Shown here: one piece after another, positions 35,044 through 45,900 of the stretch
Layout: every line of letters begins with the position of its first letter
Numbering within the stretch: the stretch's first letter is position 1
Virus record (IMG/VR): IMGVR_UViG_3300032181_000103
Location: 1-49,429 of that record
Length of the DNA stretch: 49,429 nt
Source of the DNA: a virus
Reading direction: 5' to 3' (one strand)
Made by a program: the position numbers and the translations under genes
Notes under the pieces: model-generated
Seen by the model: the letters and a program-made list of their open reading frames with translations, nothing else
The model's database searches: none
Told to the model about the DNA's origin: nothing

Positions 35044-36873
35044 TTAGAATTCGATTACTAGTTTAATATCTTCGATTTGATCGGCAGATCTAGTAATAAG
35101 TCTTCTGTTCTCTATGTATACGAGTTCGCCAGAGTTTGTTTTAATTTCTGGTGCTGCTAGACCAGCAGCAAAGGTAACTCCTCTAACAGTTTCGGTAGAT
35201 GTTGTTGCTACGTTTACCGAACCATTGGTGCCTTGATCTACGATTGCGTTAGCAGCATTTGATTCAAAAGCACGGACAATACCAGCATCTTTGTGAAGTT
35301 GTGGTGACTGATAATACTTAAGAACACCAGATGTGGTGCTGCTATCATCTAGTTCCCAAGAAACAACACTTCCTTTAGCAGTTCCACCAGTTACGGTTTG
35401 TTGAATAATGTTATCTCCACCAAAAGATGAATCGGAAAGACCTGTACCAGTAACTCGTACAGCATATACACCAGATGCGGTGTTAGTTGCTAGGAAAGAA
35501 GTAGAACCCCACTGAAGAGGATCGCGAATAATGCCGATTCTACGGAATTCGTTCTCTACAGGGAAGTCACCTTGACCTTCATCATAAGTTAGACGAACGT
35601 TTACCATTACACGCTTAGCGTTCATCTCTTGTGCTAGATTTGAACCATGACCACCTTGAGGAGGAATGATTGCTTCTAGTTCACCACGAGCAGCGGCAGC
35701 AATAGTTTCTGAAGTTGCTAGAGCAGAGTCAGCAAATACACCATATGCATCTCCACCAGCACCAGTTCCAGTACCAGTCTCTAGTGCAATAGCAGCGTAA
35801 GTATATCCTGTTCCTGCAGCATGTACTTCTGCCGAAGTGATTGTACCAGAACCATCGGTTTCAAACTTAGCAATACCGCCTGTACCATCTCCTAGGATTG
35901 GAGCATATAGTGCGCTAGCACCAGTTTTGTTTGCAGGGAGTCCGCTACCAGTTGCAGAAACAAAGATTGTGTCGATTGCGCCATCAACAGCAGCAGGACC
36001 AGCATATGTTCCAATAGGCATGAAGTCGCTGGACAAGAAGTCCATGACTTGCTGTGTAGTCATGGTGTAAAGATACTTCCAACGATATCCATCGTTAGGA
36101 CCAGTATAAACACCATTAGCATAGTTTGCTGATGTTACAGGCATATCAGATGCCGTGTTTGTTCCAGGTGCAAGATCTTCCTTGTTATAGATGCACTTGA
36201 ATACTTCATAGTTAGTATTCATTACATAAAGTTTTGCTGCACCAAGTGAAGTTTGACCCGTTGTAGTCTGTTTAGCAGAACCACCAGTTGAAGGAACTGC
36301 ACTATAATCGGGCTTGTACATGTCGAACGTTGGGTTCAACGCTGTGTTCCAGTTAACACGAGGAACAACTGAGATTACGTTCGATGACTCAATTCTCTTA
36401 GCACCGATGATCTCTCTGTATACATTGAACTTCTCTTCTTGGTTATCAAGAGGAGCGGGTGCATTCTGTTCGTCGGCAATACGATAAACACCTGCTTCTG
36501 CTTCAGCACCTGTATCAGATCCACCAGAGTAACCCTTAATAACGTTACCAACACCAGGGACTGCAGCAGCAGGAGTTGGGTTATTAACTAGGAGTGAATT
36601 GGGATATACTGCAACGACTGTAGCTGCGAATGTAGTAGATCCATATGCAGTTGCTCCAGAAGCACCAGCATCATAGACAGTATCTCCGACTGCAAATGCT
36701 GCAGTTCCTCCAACGTTATAGATTTCTAGGTAAGAATTCCAGGGGTCAGATCTACCTACAAAGAAGTACATACGAGACTTCGCAGGATCCTGGTCATTAG
36801 CGCCTTCGGATAATGACTCTAGGAACTGCTGTGCGTTAAAAATACGAAAATTTTCAGAAATGAGTGCCGACAT
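35044..36873 (-). CDS. gp8: Baseplate wedge protein gp8
   Basis: gp8 is a dimeric subunit of the baseplate wedge that binds gp7 and gp10 in T4. Family-like segments are the N-terminus (SENFRIFNAQQFLESL, then KSRMYFFVGRSDPWN), KLYVMNTNYEVFKCIYNKED, NDGYRWKYLYTMTTQQVMDF and IIPPQGGHGSNLAQEMNAKR. It has 609 residues against 334 in T4. Extra sequence includes an Ala/Gly-rich insert near residues 50-105, a GTGYTYAAIALETG repeat near 350, and C-terminal additions. It follows two TATAAATA promoters and precedes the DUF4815 gene by 23 bases. No Shine-Dalgarno is visible before its ATG. Confidence 0.87.
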   Translation of the reverse strand: MSALISENFRIFNAQQFLESLSEGANDQDPAKSRMYFFVGRSDPWNSYLEIYNVGGTAAFAVGDTVYDAGASGATAYGSTTFAATVVAVYPNSLLVNNPTPAAAVPGVGNVIKGYSGGSDTGAEAEAGVYRIADEQNAPAPLDNQEEKFNVYREIIGAKRIESSNVISVVPRVNWNTALNPTFDMYKPDYSAVPSTGGSAKQTTTGQTSLGAAKLYVMNTNYEVFKCIYNKEDLAPGTNTASDMPVTSANYANGVYTGPNDGYRWKYLYTMTTQQVMDFLSSDFMPIGTYAGPAAVDGAIDTIFVSATGSGLPANKTGASALYAPILGDGTGGIAKFETDGSGTITSAEVHAAGTGYTYAAIALETGTGTGAGGDAYGVFADSALATSETIAAAARGELEAIIPPQGGHGSNLAQEMNAKRVMVNVRLTYDEGQGDFPVENEFRRIGIIRDPLQWGSTSFLATNTASGVYAVRVTGTGLSDSSFGGDNIIQQTVTGGTAKGSVVSWELDDSSTTSGVLKYYQSPQLHKDAGIVRAFESNAANAIVDQGTNGSVNVATTSTETVRGVTFAAGLAAPEIKTNSGELVYIENRRLITRSADQIEDIKLVIEF

Positions 36874-36896
36874 AATTGATTAAGGTAGATTGCTAC

Positions 36897-36910
36897 AGTT
36901 GGATCCAACT
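36897..36910. repeat. Perfect 14-base palindrome at the gp8 promoter
   Basis: AGTTGGATCCAACT is its own reverse complement and directly abuts the TATAAATA at 36918-36911 on the downstream side. The expected transcription start lies within it. It could be a regulator-binding site or a 5' hairpin of the gp8 mRNA. Confidence 0.7.
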
Positions 36911-36918
36911 TATTTATA
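36911..36918 (-). promoter_or_regulatory. Late promoter TATAAATA, gp8 proximal
   Basis: This exact T4 late consensus lies on the minus strand, ending 38 bases before the gp8 ATG (36873). It is the second of two identical motifs spaced 17 bases apart. Confidence 0.88.
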
Positions 36919-36927
36919 TTGATAATT

Positions 36928-36935
36928 TATTTATA
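36928..36935 (-). promoter_or_regulatory. Late promoter TATAAATA, gp8 distal (overlaps upstream stop codon)
   Basis: This exact TATAAATA contains the TAA stop codon of the 3167-residue gene (36933-36931). It is 17 bases upstream of the proximal copy, so gp8 and the genes behind it may have two starts. Confidence 0.8.
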
Positions 36936-39900
36936 CCTCTCTCGCGAGGTTTCCTGCAGTGACTGTTCCGCCGTTGGATGGTTGCAGTGTATTTGTGCTT
37001 CCATAATCGATGATAAAACGATCGGAAAGCTTAGAGCTGTACTCAAGTTGATATAGACCAACCTGAATAATTCCTGTTGCTGGGAATTGAGCAGTGTTTG
37101 CAAATACGTTTGGATCACCTGCGGAATAATCAACATCCAACATAGTTGCAATCTTAATAGAAGACTGCTGCGCTGCTCCCATAGGTACAGACTGAGATGT
37201 TGGAGGATGATTGGTAGTGAAAGCAGTAGATGAACTTACGCTTGTAGTAAGAATCTTCTGCAGTTTGTAATCCACAATAGATTGAGTTGGAGCAGCGACC
37301 ATCAATGCAGATTCAACTGGTCTGATAGTACGAGTTCTCTCAATATATGTTTCTCTATGTGAAATTGGTTGTGGATCCAGAACATTTTGATCTGTTAGTG
37401 TAACTGCTAGTTCAGAAGATCCAAGTCTAGCAAGTTGTGTACTTTCAAATCCATTATTAGTTGGTGTGCGGACTAGAGTCGCATATGCGTTAAATCCACC
37501 AGAAGTTTTGCCTTGGACACCAATAGTATATTTGGTATCAATGGTTCTCTTTTTCTTCTTGATCTTATATCTTCTTGTTACATTGACGATAGGAGCAGAA
37601 GTATAACCACTACCACCATGGTCAAGAACAATATCGATAATTTCACCACCACTAACAATAACATGTGCCCTAGCACCACCACCATTTTGATCAACAGGTT
37701 CAAAAACGAGAGCAGGTGCGGTATTGTACTGATAAGCATCTGGGTTTCTCGAATAATCTCTCTTATTCCAAGTCAAACTAGTAACAACACCATTAGTTAC
37801 AGTCGCTACTACATCAAGTCCTTCTCCTCTTTGAACTCCATTGTAATTTGATACACTAACAGTTCCAAGGGTATCAGAAATATCCGAATTAGAAGCATAG
37901 TCTAGAGCAGTCAATGTATTTGGAGTTTTCTTGACGGTTCTGAAATCTGTCTCACCATCAATCTTGATTTCGTCTCCAGGTTCCAATCCAGTGATGTTTG
38001 GTTTTACAACATCATACAACCAAGATGTAGTATCTTTCCTAAGAACTCTATTACTATCAGAATCCACAACATAATCTACACTAGTTGTGAGAGCAGAAAG
38101 ATCGATCGATGTGTATGAAGAATTGACGATATCAACAGTTGATGCAATTCTGATTGGTTGAGATAAATCAATGTCTGGATTATGTGCTAGCATACGGAAT
38201 TTCCATCCACCAGTAATAGGTTGATGATTTTTAAACATTCCCAGAGTTTTATAGACGCTACCATCTAATTGATAGATGATAGAACGTTCTCTGATATTTT
38301 CTTTGAATGTGGCGTACTCAGCAGATCCACCAGTAACAGATACTGTAATCTCATTATAAAACTTGCTTGATTCAAAATTATAAGCACTAAGAAGTTGATC
38401 TACAGAATCTCCAATGAGAAGAACCAGATCTACTTTTTGTCCCGATCTTGGAGCTTGCTTAAATGTGATACTTGATTCATTAATTGTGTATGCTCTTTCT
38501 CTTTCCTGTAGAACACCGTCAAGGAACACGAGCAAAAATCTGTCATCATCGACAACAACAACATCACCAGTCTCTTCATTTCTCATAGTGAAAGATCCGA
38601 GAGTCTTTCCATTGAAGTTTTCCGACTGAATTGATAGACGTAGATACTTGCCTAAATTATGTGCAAAGAATTTTTCTACCGCAAGTGGTTCTTGTACTAA
38701 AAGTGTATTGAGTGATTGCTCCCATTTTGGTGGTTCTGCAAAAACAATTCTATCTGGTTCAGATGCTACAGAAGATCTTACGATCTGATAAGCATTATTT
38801 CTTGGGAATGTAGCATCATATTTTGCACTCTGGAACACCCCATTTATACCTACAAATAAATCTTCATTTTTAGATGTTTTAACAGGTGTGTTATCAGTGT
38901 AGTACAATTCAAAATCAACGTTTTCTCCATCAAAATAATCGGGCAATGCAGTGTCTACTGTTTGACCATTCAAGACATCGCTAATGTTGTCGAATAGAGA
39001 TCCTAGAGCAGATTGCACGATAGCACATTCTGCAAAAAGACTATCTGCTAGAATATTATTGTTCGAGTAAGTTAGAGTTGAAGTATAGTTACCTGAACGC
39101 TGACTGTTCTCATCGGAAACTTCGACGATATTAGTTCCTTTGTTTAGAACTTCGTCAACAATGTCGATATAAGTGTTGAGAGTTTGTTCAACTTGAGCAC
39201 AAGTCGATGTATAAGAACTAGCAGGATCAGAAAGAATGGTTGTGTCTGTAAATGGAACGATAGATGTGTACGTACCAGCAGTGAGATTATTTCTCATTGC
39301 TTTGACCATCAAACCAGTAGCATGTCTATATGCGGCTTTACTTTCGGTAAATTCTGTATTGATATAGGACAACTTGTTTCCTACCCAATATCTCTCACCA
39401 AAGTCTACAACGTTTGCATTTCCGCCATATCTGAGATGATAAACAAATGCATCAACTAGGTATCCAGTATCTCTACTACATTTCGCTTCGTTAGGAATAA
39501 CTAATGAAGGATATGTTGCCTTGACCCATCCGAGAGTCTCTTCCTTGATATACTCTTTATTCTTCTCAATCAAGTTAGCAGCATCCATAAATGTTCCATT
39601 GTTAATTCTACTAAAGGAGAATGTAACTTGGTCAATATTATTTACTGTACTTGTAATAGTAACTGTTGATGGAACACCAACATGCAAGAGACCTGTACCA
39701 GTAATAGTAGTTGGACCATAGGTAACATTTGTCGTTGTAACAACTGTGGTCGAAATAATATTAGGACTATAACTAAAGTTACCAGGACTTGATACTCTAA
39801 CTTGTGTGTCGCTAAGGATCTCTAGCAGTTTTGTTCCTGGGTAGAATTGTGCTCCACTGCTAACGTCCATTCCAACCGCCAGACCCAATGTTGTTGGAAC

Positions 39901-42900
39901 TGTAATAATATCAGACCCTGCAGTAATTGTACATCCATCTAAGGAAAGATCCCAATTTCTCATTGCAGCAACACATAGTGAAGTTGCATACTTATATGTT
40001 GCGATACTTTCTGTTAACTGAGCATTGATGTACGCTAAGTTGCCATTATTGAAATAAGACTCCGCTGCCTGGATAGTCTTCCAGTTTCCACCAAATCTAA
40101 CATCATGCTCATATGCGTCTACAATGAGACCAATATCTCTAGAGCACTTAGACTCCAATTGGTTCCATGCTAGATTAGGATAAGTCGCCTTCGCATATCC
40201 GATTGCTTCCTCGACAATAAACTGTCGGTTGAATTTAATCTGATTAGCAGCATCAATCCATGTTCCTCCTTGTTGGAAGATAGGTCTGACTTTTTTGAGA
40301 TATTGTGCGTTCTTCACATTATCCTTAAACTGGAATAATCTACCAACAAACTTTTGAGCAGGGATCGCTGCACCATTATCAGTCCTTGGACCTAATGGAG
40401 CTTTAGCAAAAGTAATTGTGCTTCCCGAAACAGTATATGAAGTTTCTGGTTCCTGAAGAATACCATCTAATGTAATAGTAAGCGCCATTTCATTGTATGG
40501 CGTGATGGGATCATTTGTCTTTTTGTCGTAGATAGTAAACGTTCTGTTACCACTAACATTTCCACTAGTGCCGAATGTACCAGTAAATGCTGGACCAATA
40601 TAAATTTCTCTAGCAGTCAGAGCAGCAGAATCAAATGCTTTCTGGACAACAGATCCAGATCCTTCTTTGATATTACTATCTTCTACTTTATTAATTGTGA
40701 TTTTCTTCTTCACAATCTTAGAACTAACAGTAACTCTGTTTACATCTTGATCCCACAGTTTAAGTGTACTGATTTGTGCAATCTTTGGGTCTGGTTGCAG
40801 TCTTACAGTTCCTTGTGAGTTAACATTCAACTCACCAAAGAGATTAAATCCTGCTGGGTGAACAGACTCTTTTACTAGTTCTTTCCAATCATTGATACCA
40901 GAAGTAGACTCAATTACATATGAGTAGTCTTGATAGAATTTGTTATCGGCAATACGGTGTGTTTTGACGCCAACTTTTCCTTTATCAGACAGATATCTTC
41001 CTAAGTTATCATAGTATGATCTCAAGTCTACATCAAAATCAGTGGTAAGAACTTCATCTATAGTTCCAGAAGCACCACTTGTAATACCAGTAATTGTTTT
41101 ACCAGCAACAAATTCTCCATTTTGTACAGATACTTTCAGGATATTTGATCCTGTTCTCCATCCATCTAAAGATACAAGACCATAAGAAGAACCTTGCTCT
41201 ACCCTTTCACCCTGTAAGAAAGTGTTTGTAGTATCAACAACCATACCAACACTAGCAGAATGTTTTCTTAGAATCGAAGTATCATTCCACACTCCAGATC
41301 CGCTAAATTCAATCTCAGCATTCTTGACCGTACCGATGGTTGATCCTAGAGCAAAAACTCTAACGTCACCCTCAATGACTCTTAGTTTTGGTTGATATGT
41401 GTAGTTCTTTCCTTTGTTGACTACACGCACACCAGAGACTTTATTATCGAAAGATTTCAATACCTCAAAATCTGCTTCTGTACCATCGCCATCGATAACA
41501 ACAATCTTTGGATTAGAATAGTTTTGACCAGAGGTATTGATTGTAACAGTTGAGATATTTTGATTTACAGCATCCCAATTAGCAGTAACTGTTGCTTCAA
41601 ATGCTTTTTTCAGAGTAGCACCTAGAACAAGAGGGACTTTCTTGTATCCAGATCCAAGATTTGAAACGGTTACTTCATTAATTGAACCAACTGCTCCTGT
41701 AGCAGTTGTGCTATACTTAATATTGCCTGTTCCATACCACTCTGGTCTAGATCCAGTTCCCATGGAGTATACAAAACGTGTTGGCGTTACATATACAACA
41801 CTTTGCTGTCCTTGAAGAGGATCATTGATAATTTCAATGTAGTTGTCGCGATCTTCAATAACACTAGTAGGACCAATACGAATTGACTGATTACCAGATG
41901 AATCCGTGGTAACGATTGACTTGTAATAATATCTTTGATATAGTCTTTCTCTTCTTTCAGTTAATGTTCCTGCTAGATTAACAGTTCCCGTTCTTGGACC
42001 GTATCCAAATTTAGCATAGACATATGCACCAGATTGTCCAGGAGTACCAACACGTACTAATTCAGGTGCAATGATGTTATCTTGCTTACTTGGAGAAATC
42101 AAGAACTCAGATAGGGCATTAGTTGAATGAGATAAATCAAATCTATATTGATAATATTCTTGGAACTGAATATTTGGAGATACTTCAAATGGTCCTGAAG
42201 CAGACGAAGAAATCTTAGTAACAATCAAGAAATCTGACGCTGTATCAATATCCACCAGTCTCTTTGGAGAACTGTTATCAAAGAAACTAGATCCAGATCC
42301 GATCTTATAGTCATTGTAAGATCCAGAACTAAAGAATAGTTGATTGTGCTCGACAATCAGTTTATTACCTGTGTATGATAGAATAACAGGATCAAGAGAC
42401 GCATTACCAGTAATTGCGATTTGAGATCCTACAGTAAAGTTATATCTTGAGTTATAAAGAGAAACTTCTTCTTTATCAAAATGATCAATATCTTCAGTTT
42501 CTTCTTGTGCTCTATCAATCGTTACTGTCTTATCACCTTCAGAAACAGCAGTAACCTTTACAATTTCTTCTCCAATTTCTAAAAGATCATTTACTGCTAG
42601 TTCGGATACATCTCCAAGTTTTAATACAGTCTCTCCAGCAGCAAATCCAATATGATCAACTACAAAGCGCAATCTTTGCGTATTAGTAGAAGATACTGAT
42701 CTATTCAATGCAGAATCTTCTACAGTTAGAATATCACCCTTAACATAACCAGATCCCTTTGTTGTAATAGTTACACTAGTTACAGATCCCAAACCTGTAT
42801 TGTTGATATCTGATACAACAATGGTTGCTTCTGCATTATTAGCATCTCCAACTGCACCCAGGTCTTCTCTAGTTGCTGTCTGGTCTACAAAAATTAACTC

Positions 42901-45900
42901 TACATCAGTGTAAGTATTAGTAGCATAATCAAATCCACCATTCACCAAATCTCCTCTTCCTAACCCAGCATCATTAATAGCAGTTACAAAAGTTGGTTGT
43001 GTTAGTTCAATTTCTTGAGTTGCACCTAATTGTACATGATAAGTTTTTGTTGCAACTGAATCATCTGGGTCAATTTTTACATTAATTTTACTACCAATAC
43101 CCAATCCATGATTTGCACTGGTAGTTACCAGAGCAACATTAGTATCAACAATAAATGGAACTAAATCTGTGCTGAGACTAGAAGTGCTTAAAATCTCAGC
43201 ACCAATAGTGTTCAAGAGATTATTACTTCTTAAATAATATCCACTGCCTACAAACTGATTAAATGTTCCACTGATAACCTTAATCTTTACTGAGTTTCTT
43301 CTTTCTGTAGAAAGTACAATCTCTCCAGTAGCAACATCGTTATCACCATCAGTAAGTGTAACAATAGCACCAGCGGTGAAGGTTGCATTAGTATTCAAAA
43401 CAACATTTAAAGTAAGAGTTGATGAATCTACAAGACCAGTAGCATCAAAAATTCCTGTTACACTCTCAAGAACAATAAACTTATCGTCTAATACATCACC
43501 AACAACAGTTCCTGTTGTACCAGTGCTAGATTGAGTAATTGTATCTCCATCATAAATGAAGCAATTTTCTGTAATCTGAATCGTTGCAACTCTTTGTGTA
43601 TCAGTTGCTTGCAGAGAAGAAACTGTCTTACCATTAACAGAAGATACTAGACCAGCAGCATCAGATCCACCAGTCTGAGAATTATCAAAAACAATACTAG
43701 ACCCTACAGAGAAGTTATCAGAAGAATCATATGTTTTAATTTTATCAATACTGCCTGTAGAGACATCCTTTACCTTTGCTCTAGTAACAATACCATTTTG
43801 AGGAGTGCTCTGAGTTCTTAGTCTAACTGCATCTAATGGAAGATCAGCATGTGTTTGGAACTCTTGGTAGTTTGCTGTAAGAGGTAGTGAATAGAAGTTT
43901 TCACCTAGTAAATATGGAAATTCTGGTTGTAGGGATGCATTTAAAGTAACAAAGTATGCATACACACCATTTGGATATTCTGGTGTAACACAGAACCTAC
44001 CATTATTTCTATCTAGATCTCCAAGTCTATCCGCATAATAATAGTCTTGGATAAAAGTTCCGATTGGATATGTGGTTGTAGAAGGACCATTTGTTCTAGA
44101 CGCCCTTTGTCTATAACCGCTTTCCATTCGTTTGATGGCGGTTGACGAATCGGTAGCAACAGTGTATCCATAAGGACCATAAATGGGATTACCATCGTAG
44201 GCGAATCCGATGATGGGGGAATGGGAAACTCCATTATCAGACAGGGATGTTCTTAACGATGGCGCATATGAAAGAACACCGTAAGTATTAAATCCTGCTG
44301 AATTGTTGAAAGAGAATCCATATTCGCTATCAATATCCGTTCCTACTACTGTATATCTATTCTTTACCCATTCGTAGATAGACGCTTCTGCCTCTGCATT
44401 ACTTCCAGAAGGGATAACTTCTACTAATACTTCGCCTGCAGTATAGAAGTTACCAGCGTTAATTTGCGTCACTTCGGTAATCTGACCACCAGCAGATACA
44501 GTAGCAACGTAATCTGCGAATCTACCTCGTCCTAATCTATCAGTAATTCTAATCGTTGGTGGTGCAGAATAATATTCACCAGGATTGGTAATTACAATAC
44601 TTGTAATTTTTCCTAAAGTAACAACTGGAGTTAAAACTGCGTTTCTACCAGAAACGATTTCTATTTGTGGAGTTGTAGTATAATTTCCTTCGTCTGTGAT
44701 GGTAACGGACTCGACAACGTTACCAGAAAGATTTGCAGATGCTTTGTATGGTGTGCTATTGATTAATACGAATGGTGGTCTAGCATATCCAGATCCTTGA
44801 TTCGTAACTTCAATTTTAGTTAGTTTTCCAAACAAAACGCCTTCTTCATGCTTATAACCATAAGCAATAGAACCATCTACAAAAATACCTACATCTTTTC
44901 TAGGAGTAGCATATACTTCTGTAGTCGTTTCTGCCTTCTTGCGAATAGTTCTCAATAGTGCTTGATCAATTGGAGTTTTGTCTGCACTAATAGTTTGGTT
45001 GAAAAAGATCGTTCTTCCCAATGGGAATCCACTGCAACAAATGTAATAGTTTTCTTTATCTTCAAAGAACGCACTAATACCAGGAATAGTGTCTACGTTA
45101 GCAGCAGTTGTTCTAGCATCACCACTTTGAACCGTTGATGATGATGTTGGGAACATCCATCTAATCGTATTATTGGATTTTTTAATGATAGGATCTACCG
45201 TATCAAATCCAGACTTCTCAACAGTGATAGTTTCGCCTTCAACACCATATGGGATTGCTCCCTGTGGTTGTAAGTTATAAGTGACTCCTAAGGGAAGCAA
45301 CTTTACATTACCAGAATCAATCGTGATATTACTATACAGTTTTGCTCCAGATGCATGTGTAGTCGATAAAGATCTAGACTTAATAACAAAATGTCTTATA
45401 GTCTTAGAAGAATATTCAATTCTTTCTCCATTAATGTAAATGAGTCCTTCTTTATCCCATCCAAAAGTTGAATCAACCTCAATCTTATCTCCTACAGTAT
45501 CTGATGATTGGATATCTTTTGTTAGAGATGTTTTGTTTGCTACTTGAAATACGTTATTGACCGAACTTTCAGCAAGAATGATGTCCCACATTTGGACGCC
45601 ATCTACAATCTGCTCTTTCAAAGCATTATCAACAACAGCAGATGCGTATGAAGTACCAGACTGGGTAACTCTTTTTCCAATTAATGTTTCTGGATTTCCA
45701 CTTAAAGCAATAACTCTCAAAGAGTAAACTTTAGACCAGTCAGATTCTGACGCTTTTAGTGTGGTCTCTTTTGGGAAAAATACATCAGTATCATCACTAC
45801 TGATGAGGCAATTGAAGATAAACTGAATGGAACGCTTGGTTCCTTTTGATTTGTAGAATGAAGAGATGTTCTTAATTAGAGTTCTCTTGTCGATCTCGCC

